Source: an uncultured Muribaculaceae bacterium (lineage in GTDB: Bacteria; Bacteroidota; Bacteroidia; Bacteroidales; Muribaculaceae). From it: a DNA stretch of 49,868 nt. Below the pieces are notes generated by a model that ran no database searches, was not told the DNA's origin, and saw only the letters and a list, made by a program, of their open reading frames with translations. Positions 9,200 to 18,059 of this stretch are shown piece after piece. The stretch covers positions 1-49,868 of the forward strand of contig CAMWRV010000016.1 of assembly GCA_947176745.1 (NCBI GenBank), given 5' to 3'. Positions within the stretch are counted from its first letter, which is position 1, and every line of letters starts with the position of its first letter. The translations under genes were made by a program, and so were the position numbers.

Positions 9200-9207
9200 T
9201 AAATTTG
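9200..9207 (+). promoter_or_regulatory. Putative -7 element for dnaX
   Basis: TAAATTTG, exact consensus, 58 bases before the dnaX ATG. The rest of the 8960-9265 interval is AT-rich with nothing else recognisable. Confidence 0.55.
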
Positions 9208-9265
9208 CATAAAAGATATCTTTCGGCAGCCGGCAACCAATCCGGCCACCCATCATTTCCAGAAT

Positions 9266-11059
9266 ATGAGCGACAAATATATAGTCAGCGCGCGGAAATA
9301 CAGACCGGCGACTTTCCGCAGCGTTGTGGGCCAGCAGAACCTGACCTCAACCCTCAAGGGAGCCATCGCGTCGGGACGCCTCGCCCACGCCTACCTCTTC
9401 TGCGGTCCGCGCGGTGTCGGCAAGACTTCGTGCGCCCGCATATTCGCACGGACCATAAACTGCCTCTCACCCACTCCCGAGGGCGAGGCCTGCGGACAAT
9501 GCGAATCATGCCGCGCCATCGACCGGGGAAACTCCTTCAACCTCATGGAACTCGACGCCGCCTCAAACAACAGCGTCGACGACATCCGCGCCGTGACCGA
9601 GCAAGTCAACATCCCGCCTCAGGTGGGCCGCTACCGCGTCTTCATCATCGACGAGGTGCATATGCTCTCTTCACAGGCTTTCAACGCCTTTCTCAAGACT
9701 CTTGAGGAACCCCCTTCATATGTAATCTTCATCCTCGCCACCACCGAGAAGCACAAGGTGATCCCCACGATTCTGAGCCGCTGCCAGATCTACGACTTCA
9801 AGCGTATCACCATCAACGACATGGTGGACCATCTCGCCTACGTGGCCTCGGAAGAGGGTATCGAGGCCGACCGGCGCGCACTCGGAGTCATAGCCCGCAA
9901 GGCCGACGGAGCCATGCGCGACGCCCTCTCGATATTCGACCAGGTCGCCACGTCGTCGGGCGGCAAGCTCACATATGAGGCCGCAGTCGAAAACCTCAAC
10001 GTTCTCGACTACGACTACTTCTTCCGTCTCATCGACACATTCGCACGCGGAGGCGCACCCGAGGCTCTTCTTCTATATAAGGAGATCCGCGACCGGGGGT
10101 TCGACTCTCTTTTCTTCGTCAACAGTCTCGCCCAGCATGTGCGCGATCTGATGGTGGCCGCCGATGCCCGCACGCTGCCTCTGCTCGAAATGCCCGACGA
10201 TGTCGGCGAGCGGCTCGTCGCCCAGGCCCGCACTCTGCCGCTCCAGTGGTACTATGCGGCGATGCGCCTGCTCAACGAGTGTGACCTCAACTACCGCACC
10301 TCGTCAAACAAGCAGCTCCTCGTCGAACTCACCCTCATCAGGCTCTGCCAGCTTCTCTCGCCCGCGCAGCCCCCTTTTGACGCTCCCGACCGCCCTGTGG
10401 CCCTGCGGAATCCATCGGAGCCTCCACGGGCCACCGCCTCTTCTGCCGCCGCAACTCCGGTCTCTGCGCCGAAAGACTCCGCTCCCGCACCGTCTGCCGC
10501 ACCGATAGCCACACAACCGCAGCCCGCACCTGCCGCATCCGCCAGAGTCGCGCCCGCTCCGGCGTCCGCTCCAGTTGCAGCGTCGCAGACGGCGCCTGCA
10601 CCACAGCCAAGACCGGCATCGGTCAGACCCCGGCCTCTGCACTCATTCCAGATGAACGCCGGAGCAGACACCACTGTCTCGTCGCTCGAAAGAAAAAAAG
10701 AGGCATTCACCGACGCGCAGTTCATCGCCGCTTGGAACGAATATATCGCATCCGTCCCCGACCAGAAGATTCTCGTCAGCGCGATGCGCAACGCTTCGCC
10801 GACACGCCGCGACAATCTCGAATTCGATGTCCTCGTGGACCATCCCGCCCAGCAACAGGCATTCGAACTCGCCATGCCGAAGCTGCTCCGGTTCCTGCGC
10901 GAAAGACTGCGCAACGATTTCCTGACAGTCAAAGCCATGATCAATCCTGAAAAAGAGGTGGTCCGGCAGCTGTCTCCTCAGGATTTTCTCCGCAAGGCCG
11001 TTACAGAAAATGCCGCTCTCGGCGAATTTCTTAAGGAAATAGAGATTGAATTATGTTAA
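9266..11059 (+). CDS. dnaX: DNA polymerase III subunit gamma/tau
   Basis: Clamp-loader ATPase subunit of the replicative polymerase. AAA+ module at the N-terminus: Walker A GPRGVGKT at 47-54, zinc cysteines 66, 76, 79 and 82, Walker B DEVH at 129-132 and sensor/arginine-finger motif SRC at 171-173; then clamp-loader domains II and III to about 370. An Ala/Pro-rich linker (about 375-460) leads to a C-terminal tau-like domain (AWNEYIASVPDQKIL...), as in Bacteroidota. 597 residues. The Ala/Pro linker is GC-rich and produces long open frames on the other strand, which are not genes. Monocistronic by position: promoter upstream, and 148 AT-rich bases with a new promoter before rimP. Confidence 0.97.
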   Translation: MSDKYIVSARKYRPATFRSVVGQQNLTSTLKGAIASGRLAHAYLFCGPRGVGKTSCARIFARTINCLSPTPEGEACGQCESCRAIDRGNSFNLMELDAASNNSVDDIRAVTEQVNIPPQVGRYRVFIIDEVHMLSSQAFNAFLKTLEEPPSYVIFILATTEKHKVIPTILSRCQIYDFKRITINDMVDHLAYVASEEGIEADRRALGVIARKADGAMRDALSIFDQVATSSGGKLTYEAAVENLNVLDYDYFFRLIDTFARGGAPEALLLYKEIRDRGFDSLFFVNSLAQHVRDLMVAADARTLPLLEMPDDVGERLVAQARTLPLQWYYAAMRLLNECDLNYRTSSNKQLLVELTLIRLCQLLSPAQPPFDAPDRPVALRNPSEPPRATASSAAATPVSAPKDSAPAPSAAPIATQPQPAPAASARVAPAPASAPVAASQTAPAPQPRPASVRPRPLHSFQMNAGADTTVSSLERKKEAFTDAQFIAAWNEYIASVPDQKILVSAMRNASPTRRDNLEFDVLVDHPAQQQAFELAMPKLLRFLRERLRNDFLTVKAMINPEKEVVRQLSPQDFLRKAVTENAALGEFLKEIEIELC

Positions 11060-11149
11060 ATAATATTAAATATATTTAAATTTCAAAGTTTTTAGAGTCA
11101 TTTAAGACTTGCAACATACGAATGGTTAGACAAAGAGACAATTATTTTG

Positions 11150-11157
11150 TATCTTTG
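11150..11157 (+). promoter_or_regulatory. Putative -7 element of the rimP-nusA-infB operon
   Basis: TATCTTTG, exact consensus, 51 bases before the rimP ATG; GGTTAG lies near the expected -33 position, a weak box. Confidence 0.6.
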
Positions 11158-11207
11158 CAAAAGATTTCCGGAGGGGACATGCGTCCTCTCCGACTTTTTT
11201 AATATAT

Positions 11208-11672
11208 ATGACAGACAAGACAGCACTTCGTGAATTTATCGAGAAACGCCTTGAAGGCACTCCCTACTTTCTGGTCGACATCACAGTGAGCGGTGACAAC
11301 GAGATCCGCATCGAGATCGATTCCAGAGAGGGAGTCGACATCGACTATTGCATAGAGTTATCGAGGGCAATCGAGGAAGCGTTTCCCCGCGATGAAGAAG
11401 ACTACGAGCTTGAGGTCGGCTCGGCCGGACTGACCTCTCCGTTCAAGGTTCCGGCGCAATATGAGAAAAACATCGGCAACAAGGTCGAGGTGCTGACCCG
11501 CGACGGGCGCAAGCTACACGGCGTTCTTGCCTCGGCAGGTCCGGAGGAGTTCACGGTCGACACAGTTGTCAAGGTGCGTCCGGAGGGAGCCAAGCGTCCG
11601 GTCGAGACCGTAGTGCCGGAGACATTCGCCTACGGCGACGTGAAGTCGGTGAGATACGAACTTGAGTTCTGA
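11208..11672 (+). CDS. rimP: Ribosome maturation factor RimP
   Basis: Assists 30S subunit assembly. 154 residues with the RimP N-terminal alpha/beta domain (FLVDITVSGDNEIRIEIDS..GVDIDYCIELSR) and YELEVGSAGLTSPFK, the family signature usually seen as EVSSPGLDRPL, followed by a small SH3-like C-terminal domain (KVEVLTRDGRKLHGVL...). The conserved order rimP-nusA-infB supports it. ATG start; nusA begins 76 bases further. Confidence 0.95.
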   Translation: MTDKTALREFIEKRLEGTPYFLVDITVSGDNEIRIEIDSREGVDIDYCIELSRAIEEAFPRDEEDYELEVGSAGLTSPFKVPAQYEKNIGNKVEVLTRDGRKLHGVLASAGPEEFTVDTVVKVRPEGAKRPVETVVPETFAYGDVKSVRYELEF

Positions 11673-11748
11673 TCACGCTGAGGCCGGGGTTCCGCTGCCC
11701 CGACAGATGAAAACAGAAATATTCTAACAGATACAGATAATTAGTCTT

Positions 11749-12996
11749 ATGGCAAAGAAAGCAGAGACAGTAAATATGGTCGACAGGTTCGCCGAGTTCA
11801 AGGAACTCAAGAACATCGACAAGACAACCATGATCTCGGTGCTTGAGGAATCATTCCGCAACGTGCTGGCCAAACAGTTCGGTTCGGACGAGAACTTCGA
11901 CGTCATCATGAACCCCGACAAGGGTGACTGCGAGATCTACCAGAACCTCGAGGTAGTGCCCGACGGCGAGGTGGAGAACAAAGACATGCAGATCGGCCTG
12001 ACCGAGGCGCGCGAGATCGACCCCGAGTGCGAGATCGGCGAGGAGGTGGCCAAGCAGATCTTCTTCGAGAAGTTCGGACGCCGCGCCATCCTCAATCTGC
12101 GCCAGACCCTCCAGTCGAAGATCCTCGACCTGCAGAAAGACGCGATCTACTCCAAGTTCAAGGAGATAGAGGGAGAGGTCGTGACCGCCGAGGTGCATCA
12201 GATCTGGAAACGCGAGATGCTTCTGATCGACGAGGACCAGAACGAGCTCATTCTCCCGAAAGAGGAGCAGATCCCCGGCGACTTCTTCCATAAGGGCGAC
12301 ACAGTCCGCGCCATCGTGAAGCGCGTCGACAACCCCAACAACAACCCCAAGGTCATCATCTCGCGCACCGACCCGCGCTTCCTGCGCCGCCTGTTCGAGC
12401 TTGAGGTGCCCGAGATCCACGACGGCCTCATCACCATCAAGGATGTGGCCCGCAAACCGGGCGAGCGCGCCAAGATCGCAGTAGAGAGCTACGACGAGCG
12501 CATCGACCCCGTCGGCGCATGCGTCGGCATAAAGGGAAGCCGCATTCATGGCATCGTACGCGAGCTCCGCAACGAAAACATCGACGTCATATCCTACACC
12601 TCCAACCCCCAGCTCTACATACAGCGCGCGCTCTCGCCCGCCAAGATCTCATCGATGCGCCTCAACGAAGAGGAGAAAAAAGCAGAGGTGTTCCTCCACC
12701 CCGACGAGGTCAGCCTCGCCATCGGAAAGGGAGGTCTCAACATTTTCCTCGCACAGAAACTCACGGGATACACCATCGACGTCTACCGTGACATCGAGGA
12801 GGGAGAGGAAGACATCTACCTCGACGAGTTCCGCGACGAGATCGACGGCTGGGTGATCGAGGCTCTCAAGGATCTGGGTCTCGGAACCGCCAAGGCCGTG
12901 CTCAACGCTCCCCGCGAGACTCTTGACCAGGCCGACCTCGAGGTCGAGACCATCGACCACGTACTCTCCGTGCTCCGCGCCGAGTTCGAGGACTGA
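11749..12996 (+). CDS. nusA: Transcription termination/antitermination factor NusA
   Basis: RNA polymerase-binding elongation factor controlling pausing, termination and antitermination. 415 residues: N-terminal polymerase-binding domain (to about 135), S1 domain with EGEVVTAEVHQIWK and DEDQNELILPKEEQIPG, then two KH domains including the invariant GACVGIKGSRIHGIVREL and LAIGKGGLNIFLA. It lacks the long acidic C-terminal repeats of E. coli NusA, normal for Bacteroidota. Second gene of the rimP-nusA-infB operon, 46 bases before infB. Confidence 0.97.
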   Translation: MAKKAETVNMVDRFAEFKELKNIDKTTMISVLEESFRNVLAKQFGSDENFDVIMNPDKGDCEIYQNLEVVPDGEVENKDMQIGLTEAREIDPECEIGEEVAKQIFFEKFGRRAILNLRQTLQSKILDLQKDAIYSKFKEIEGEVVTAEVHQIWKREMLLIDEDQNELILPKEEQIPGDFFHKGDTVRAIVKRVDNPNNNPKVIISRTDPRFLRRLFELEVPEIHDGLITIKDVARKPGERAKIAVESYDERIDPVGACVGIKGSRIHGIVRELRNENIDVISYTSNPQLYIQRALSPAKISSMRLNEEEKKAEVFLHPDEVSLAIGKGGLNIFLAQKLTGYTIDVYRDIEEGEEDIYLDEFRDEIDGWVIEALKDLGLGTAKAVLNAPRETLDQADLEVETIDHVLSVLRAEFED

Positions 12997-13042
12997 CAGT
13001 CCGCCCCCGGGGAACCAGTATTGTATAATTTAACAACAGCAT

Positions 13043-16000
13043 ATGCGCACAAAAATCAGTAAAGTAGCCAAAGACCTGAATGTAGGAGTGAACACTGCGG
13101 TGGAATTCCTGCGCAAACACAACATCGAGGTCGACGAAGGCAATCCAAACGCCCGGATCGACTCCGACGCCGTTGACCTGCTTATGCGGGAATTCAGCAA
13201 CGACAAGACCGCAAAAGCCGCGGCTGAAGGCTTCAGCAAACGCCGTGAGCACAAAAAAGAGAAAAACGACCGCACTCCTTCGGCGGCATCCGCTCCGGCT
13301 GCCAAGACCGGCCCCGTCATTTTAGGCAAGATAGACCTCGACAACCTCAAGTCGGGAATGAAGGCCGCAACTGAGCATGCTGTTGAAAAAGAAAAGGTTT
13401 CCGCACAGGATAGCAAGCCTGTACGTAAGGAAGAACCGGCTGTGAAGGATGACGCTCCGAAGCAGGAAGCAGCTCCGAAGCAGGAAGCAGCCCCCAAACC
13501 GGAAACAGCCGCAAAACAGGAACCTGCAGCTGCGGTAACTACTGCTCCCGCTCCGAAGAAAACGGAAACCGCTCCGGCATCAAAACCTGAGACCGCACCG
13601 CAGTCACGACAGGAAGCGAAAGCCGAACCCGCGCCCGAATCCGCTCCTGCCCCCAGACAGGAACAGGAATCCGTAAAACCGGCTCCGGCCCCCGTCAGAG
13701 AATCTGGCGATGCAGCCCCCGCAAAGACTCCCGAGACAGTCAAGAAGACTGCTCCCGCCACTGCCCCGGCTCAGGAAACTGCCGCCAAGAGCGCCGAGAC
13801 CGAGGAGAACAAGCCTTTCCGGCTTGCCGGCGCAACACCGGGTCCCGAACTTAAGGTGCTCGGCAAGATCGACCTCTCTGCAATCAACCAGAGCACCCGC
13901 CCCAAGAAAAAGGGAAAGAACGAGCGCCGCGCCGAAAACGCCGACCGCAAGAAGCGCAAACGCATCGGCAAAGAGAAGGTTGATATCGACAAGGCAGCAC
14001 AGCAGCCCGGATTCGGCTCCGACTCTCGCAAAAAACCGGGCGACGGTCAGAACCGCCAGGGCGGTGCCGGACAGAGTGGAGGCCAGGCCCGCGGCGACCG
14101 CGACCGCAACCGCCGCCGTGGCGACCGCCGTCAGGCCAAGCCGGAGATCAGCAGCGAAGACGTACAGAAGCAGGTGAAGGAGACTCTCGCACGTCTCACC
14201 AACAAGCAGACCAAGAAATCCGTGAAGTTCCGCAAGGAGAAACGCGAGGAGATGCACCGCCACGAGCTGGAGAACGCCGAGAGAGCCGCAGCCGAAAGCA
14301 AGATCCTGAAGATCACGGAATTTGTGACTGCCAACGACCTCGCAAGCCTAATGGATGCGCCGGTCAACAATGTGATCGCCACATGCATGAACCTCGGCGT
14401 GATGGTATCGATCAACCAGCGTCTCGACGCCGAGACAATCAACATCGTGGCCGAAGAATTCGGCTTCGAGACCGAGTTTGTCAGCGCTGACGTGACCGAG
14501 GCGATCGAGAATCCCGAAGACCGCGAGGAGGATCTGCAGCCCCGTCCGCCGATCGTGACCGTCATGGGCCACGTAGACCACGGCAAGACGTCGCTTCTCG
14601 ACTATATCCGCAAAGCCAACGTGATCGCCGGCGAGGCCGGAGGCATCACGCAGCATATCGGAGCATATAACGTGACTCTGCCCAACGGACGTCACATCAC
14701 GTTCCTCGACACTCCCGGTCACGAGGCGTTCACCGCCATGCGTGCGCGCGGAGCCAAGGTCACCGACCTCGCCATCATCATCGTGGCGGCCGACGACGAC
14801 GTGATGCCCCAGACGATCGAGGCAATCAACCATGCCTCGGCAGCCGGCGTACCCATGGTGTTCGCGGTCAACAAGATCGACAAGCCCGCAGCCAACCCCG
14901 ACAAGATCAAGGAGCAGCTCGCCGCCATGAACTATCTCGTCGAGGAGTGGGGTGGCAAATACCAGTCGCAGGATATATCGGCCAAGAAAGGTATCGGAGT
15001 CGAGGAACTCATGGAGAAAGTCCTTCTTGAGGCCGAAATGCTCGACCTCAAGGCAAACCCTGACCGCGCGGCCATCGGATCTGTAATCGAGTCTTCGCTC
15101 GACAAGGGCCGCGGCTACGTAGCTACCGTGCTTGTGCAGAACGGCACGCTCCGTGTGGGCGACGTGATACTTGCCGGAACAAACTACGGCAAGGTCAAGG
15201 CGATGTTCAACGAGCGCAACCAGCGTGTCAAGGAGGCCGGCCCCGCAACACCGGTTCTGATCCTCGGACTCAACGGTGCGCCGCAGGCAGGCGACACATT
15301 CAATGTGCTCCCCACCGAACAGGAGGCACGCGAGATCGCTTCAAAACGCGAGCAGCTGCAGCGCGAGCTCAGCATGCGCACCACCAAGCGCCTCGGTCTC
15401 GAGGAACTCGGACGCCGCCGCGCGCTCAACGACTTCCACGAGCTCAACCTTGTGGTCAAGGGAGATGTCGACGGCTCTGTCGAGGCTCTGTCAGACTCTC
15501 TGCTCAAGCTCTCGACTCCCGAGATCCAGGTCAACGTGCTGCACAAAGGCGTGGGTGCGATCTCCGAGTCTGACGTGACACTCGCGGCAGCATCCGACGC
15601 CATCATCATCGGCTTCCAGGTGCGCCCGTCGGCCGCAGCCCGAAGGGAAGCCGACAAGGAGGGTGTCGAGATCCGTCTCTACTCTGTCATCTATAAGGCC
15701 ATCGAGGAGGTGAAAGACGCCATGGAGGGTCTGCTCTCGCCCGAAATCCGCGAGGAGATCACCGGTACTGCAGAAGTGCTCCAGACCTACAAGATCTCGA
15801 AAGTCGGAACCATCGCCGGTGCCATCGTGCGCGACGGCAAGATCAAACGCGCGTCCAAGATTCGCGTGATCCGCGACGGCATCGTGATCTACTCCGGAGA
15901 ACTCGGATCGCTCAAACGATTCAAGGACGACGTCAAGGAAGTGCTCAGCGGTTATGACTGCGGTCTCTCCGTACAGGGTTACAACGACATCCGCGAAGGC

Positions 16001-16048
16001 GATCTGATCGAGGCCTACGAGGAGGTAGAGGTAAAGAAAACTCTCTGA
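13043..16048 (+). CDS. infB: Translation initiation factor IF-2
   Basis: GTPase that places initiator tRNA on the 30S subunit and promotes subunit joining. 1001 residues. Residues 1-50 form the small IF2_N helical domain ([19 protein letters not shown]); about 70-420 is a low-complexity Ala/Pro/Lys/Glu region containing repeats of EAAPKQ; the GTPase domain has GHVDHGKT at 509-516, DTPGHE starting at 556 and NKID at 610-613; domains II-IV follow, ending in the fMet-tRNA-binding C2 domain ([16 protein letters not shown]). Last gene of its operon; a perfect 16-bp hairpin terminator lies 44 bases after the stop. Confidence 0.98.
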   Translation: MRTKISKVAKDLNVGVNTAVEFLRKHNIEVDEGNPNARIDSDAVDLLMREFSNDKTAKAAAEGFSKRREHKKEKNDRTPSAASAPAAKTGPVILGKIDLDNLKSGMKAATEHAVEKEKVSAQDSKPVRKEEPAVKDDAPKQEAAPKQEAAPKPETAAKQEPAAAVTTAPAPKKTETAPASKPETAPQSRQEAKAEPAPESAPAPRQEQESVKPAPAPVRESGDAAPAKTPETVKKTAPATAPAQETAAKSAETEENKPFRLAGATPGPELKVLGKIDLSAINQSTRPKKKGKNERRAENADRKKRKRIGKEKVDIDKAAQQPGFGSDSRKKPGDGQNRQGGAGQSGGQARGDRDRNRRRGDRRQAKPEISSEDVQKQVKETLARLTNKQTKKSVKFRKEKREEMHRHELENAERAAAESKILKITEFVTANDLASLMDAPVNNVIATCMNLGVMVSINQRLDAETINIVAEEFGFETEFVSADVTEAIENPEDREEDLQPRPPIVTVMGHVDHGKTSLLDYIRKANVIAGEAGGITQHIGAYNVTLPNGRHITFLDTPGHEAFTAMRARGAKVTDLAIIIVAADDDVMPQTIEAINHASAAGVPMVFAVNKIDKPAANPDKIKEQLAAMNYLVEEWGGKYQSQDISAKKGIGVEELMEKVLLEAEMLDLKANPDRAAIGSVIESSLDKGRGYVATVLVQNGTLRVGDVILAGTNYGKVKAMFNERNQRVKEAGPATPVLILGLNGAPQAGDTFNVLPTEQEAREIASKREQLQRELSMRTTKRLGLEELGRRRALNDFHELNLVVKGDVDGSVEALSDSLLKLSTPEIQVNVLHKGVGAISESDVTLAAASDAIIIGFQVRPSAAARREADKEGVEIRLYSVIYKAIEEVKDAMEGLLSPEIREEITGTAEVLQTYKISKVGTIAGAIVRDGKIKRASKIRVIRDGIVIYSGELGSLKRFKDDVKEVLSGYDCGLSVQGYNDIREGDLIEAYEEVEVKKTL

Positions 16049-16092
16049 CCAATTCATTCCGGCTCTTCCGGAATATCCCGCAAACCAATCAC

Positions 16093-16133
16093 AATCGGGT
16101 CGCGCCTGCACAGGCGCGACCCGATTTTATTTT
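16093..16133 (+). terminator. Intrinsic terminator of the rimP-nusA-infB operon
   Basis: Perfect 16-base arms AATCGGGTCGCGCCTG and CAGGCGCGACCCGATT around a CA loop, followed by TTATTTT. Confidence 0.93.
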
Positions 16134-16325
16134 GTCGACAGTCTGAGCCCCGACCTGACGGAGCATGACCGGATGCAAAGACGGTAAGCGGCCATACTGC
16201 GGGGAAGCCTGACATGGGGCTTAGTTAACAAAAGTTAAAACAAAAGCCGGAATTTCTAAAAAAATCTTTGAATAGACTTTGATTTTTTGGGGCAGAAAAA
16301 GCAGGAATTAGAGTGAAGAAGCAAT

Positions 16326-16505
16326 CCGGTTCAAATCCGGTTCAAAGGCATATTTGAACCGGATTTGAACCGAATCGCACAAAAACCGAACTAAAACCGA
16401 ACTGAATCGCACATAAACCGAACCGAAACCGAACCGGATCGCACAAAAATCGAACTGAAACCGAACTGAAACCGAACCGACCGAACTAAAACCGAACCGC
16501 CTCAA
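16326..16505. repeat. Hairpin plus 32-base tandem array built of 11-base ACCGAAC units
   Basis: Begins with a perfect 20-base inverted repeat (CGGTTCAAATCCGGTTCAAA at 16327-16346 and its complement at 16353-16372, loop GGCATA). Then units of the type AAACCGAACTG recur about every 11 bases, grouped by ATCGCAC at 16374, 16406 and 16438 (period 32). The minus-strand frame across it is only the translation of the repeats and is not called a gene. The 18-mer CCGAACTAAAACCGAACT at 16386-16403 reappears at 35189-35206. Confidence 0.85.
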
Positions 16506-16739
16506 GATCTCTCCATTATATCTTGTTCACCCTTGGTCTGAAATGCAAGACTATCGATCGCACTACGAGAGCTTACCTGAAATCTCCGTCAGGATCATAA
16601 ACCTATCCGTTAAGGTCAGGTAAATTATATTACTCGTAACATATTGATTTTCAAAGTTGATTATTCATGAATGGTAAGGTTTGTGATAACGAAGGCAAGA
16701 TTTCTGAAAAATCCACGCGTGGCATTTGTGCGATTACTG

Positions 16740-16862
16740 TGCGCGTTTTGTGCGCGTTTTGTGCGCTTCGGAAGCTCTCCATTTTCAATTTGCGCTGAAA
16801 CCGTGCTGAAATCGTGCTGAAATCGTGCTGAAAATACAGGGGGTGCTGAAATCGTGCTGAAG
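16740..16862. repeat. Two further 11-base direct repeat arrays
   Basis: GCGCGTTTTGT occurs about 2.4 times at 16741-16766. GCTGAAATCGT occurs, with small changes and one interruption by an AT/G-rich segment, about six times between 16793 and 16862. Both have the same 11-base period as the array 250 bases upstream, although their sequences are unrelated. Confidence 0.85.
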
Positions 16863-16933
16863 AGAAAGGAACTACCTTGATTTTTGTTTTGATTTTTGCC
16901 CATCCTCCTGACCTCAGGCCCTCCGGCCAAAAC

Positions 16934-16964
16934 TTGACATATATCAATTTTTCGCTTATATTTG
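16934..16964 (+). promoter_or_regulatory. Well-formed promoter with no coding gene directly downstream
   Basis: TTG at 16934-16936 and TATATTTG at 16957-16964 with 20 bases between: a full Bacteroidota promoter. The predicted start near 16971 precedes the long stem-loop at 17012-17108. Confidence 0.6.
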
Positions 16965-16970
16965 CAATGA

Positions 16971-17118
16971 ATAATGATTGTCAAGGATAGTCTGCGATTA
17001 TCCGTTCTTGTGAGGCCATGTCGCCATGCACGCTTCCTGAATTTCTCCGGTATTAGATTGACTGCACAAGTCAGCAAATTCAGGAAGCGGGCAAAGAGAC
17101 ATGGCTTCATATTTTTCT
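16971..17118 (+). ncRNA. Candidate small structured RNA
   Basis: Predicted transcript of about 150 bases from the promoter at 16934-16964. Its main part is a long stem-loop: arms 17012-17044 and 17076-17108 pair as 11 bases (GAGGCCATGTC against GACATGGCTTC, one G-T), an 8-base internal loop and 14 perfect pairs (CGCTTCCTGAATTT). The 31-base top carries its own small hairpin (TGACT-GCACA-AGTCA). The stem is followed by ATATTTTTC, which could stop transcription. No open frame of note. Alternatively it is a remnant of a mobile element with inverted ends. Not matched to any known RNA family. Confidence 0.4.
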
Positions 17119-17153
17119 GCCGTGACCAAGAGCGTGTTTTGACACCTTCTGGT

Positions 17154-17184
17154 TTTGAAGTGCGGCATTTTTAGATTATTTTTG
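17154..17184 (+). promoter_or_regulatory. folK promoter
   Basis: TTTG at 17154-17157, 19 bases, TATTTTTG at 17177-17184; predicted start near 17191, about 60 bases before the ATG of folK. Confidence 0.7.
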
Positions 17185-17252
17185 CATGCGACTTCATTCT
17201 TCACTGACCATAGAAGAGCGCACTGAATCATACACGACAAAAACATACAACC

Positions 17253-17747
17253 ATGCACTACTTCCTCAACATAGGCTCCAACTTAGGCAACACCAAACTC
17301 AACATCAGCCGTGCTCTCCGCGCTCTCGAAGAGAAATTCGGATATTTCGAGACCTCGAAGATCATGGAATCAAAGCCCTGGGGATTTGTCTCGTCCCACA
17401 CCTTCGCCAATCTTGCGGTAATGATCGTGACTGACCGCACTCCTAAGGAAGTTCTCGCCGACATAAAGGAAATCGAGAGCCGGCTTAACCCCACACCCCA
17501 CCGCACCCCCGAAGGAGAATACGCCGACCGGATCCTCGACATCGACATCATGGCTGCCGACGATATAATAATTGAATCGAAAGAACTGACCATTCCGCAC
17601 CGGCATCTTGCCGAACGCAGGTTCTTTCTTGAGCCGTTAGATGAACTCGCCCCTCTGTGGCGACACCCCGTCACCGGACAGACGTGTACTGAAATGCTCG
17701 CGGACCTCATTGACGAAAAAGAGGAAAAAGACATAGAGGAATCTTAG
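17253..17747 (+). CDS. folK: 2-amino-4-hydroxy-6-hydroxymethyldihydropteridine diphosphokinase (HPPK)
   Basis: Transfers pyrophosphate from ATP to 6-hydroxymethyl-dihydropterin, the step before dihydropteroate synthase in folate synthesis. 164 residues, normal length. Family motifs: LNIGSNLGN at the start, then the metal and ATP motif DRILDIDIMAAD and LTIPHRHLAERRFFLEPLDELAP. ATG start, with a full promoter about 60 bases upstream, so it is transcribed on its own. A 12-base tandem repeat starts right after the stop codon. Confidence 0.96.
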   Translation: MHYFLNIGSNLGNTKLNISRALRALEEKFGYFETSKIMESKPWGFVSSHTFANLAVMIVTDRTPKEVLADIKEIESRLNPTPHRTPEGEYADRILDIDIMAADDIIIESKELTIPHRHLAERRFFLEPLDELAPLWRHPVTGQTCTEMLADLIDEKEEKDIEES

Positions 17748-17798
17748 AGCTTGTTTATAAGCTTGTTTATAAGCTTGTTTAAGAGCCTGTTTAATAAT
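17748..17798. repeat. 12-base tandem repeat after folK
   Basis: AGCTTGTTTATA at 17748-17759 and 17760-17771, a third truncated copy at 17772-17781, then the variant AGAGCCTGTTTAATAAT at 17782-17798. The variant recurs with one mismatch at 25981-25997. Confidence 0.85.
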
Positions 17799-17841
17799 TT
17801 CGAATAATTGTTTGATAATTTCAGAAAATTTTAAACAGATA

Positions 17842-17873
17842 TTTGGCATTTTTAAACAAAAATAGTATTTTTG
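17842..17873 (+). promoter_or_regulatory. Promoter of the envelope caspase operon
   Basis: TTTG at 17842-17845, 20 bases, TATTTTTG at 17866-17873. The predicted start near 17880 is about 30 bases before the ATG at 17909 that I propose as the true start of the CHASE2 gene. Confidence 0.7.
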
Positions 17874-17971
17874 CCAAACGTAGAACTACCTGAATACAAT
17901 ACAGATTTATGAAACGCGGTGCAAATAAACGAATGAATCCCGTCTCTGTCGAAACGGGAAGCCGCGTTTTA

Positions 17972-17979
17972 CCCCCCCC
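17972..17979 (+). other. C8 homopolymer that throws the CHASE2 gene out of frame
   Basis: The ATG at 17909 opens a frame starting MKRGANKRMNP that reaches this run of eight C and then stops at TAA 17996-17998. With seven (or ten) C the same frame would run without a stop into the CHASE2 frame, giving a basic cytoplasmic leader, then the membrane helix. Options: phase-variable switch in the OFF state, slippage during transcription or translation, mutation, or a read error. Confidence 0.7.
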
Positions 17980-18059
17980 GGATATCGCAAATCACTAATA
18001 ATAAAGAAGATAGCAATCCGGCGCCAAAATCACGCCTGATTTTTCTGAAAGCATTCGCC

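Noticed and set aside
16308..16505. Minus-strand open frame of 65 codons with repeated RFGFGSV-like peptides
   Set aside because: It is merely the translation of the 11-base repeat array; no promoter or homologous pattern.
16326..16862. Possible CRISPR arrays between infB and folK
   Set aside because: Units are 11 and 32 bases without unique spacers, and there are no cas genes in the window.
17637..17849. Minus-strand open frame of 70 codons after folK
   Set aside because: Its IIKQALKQAYKQ repeats come from the 12-base tandem repeat and it overlaps folK in antisense.
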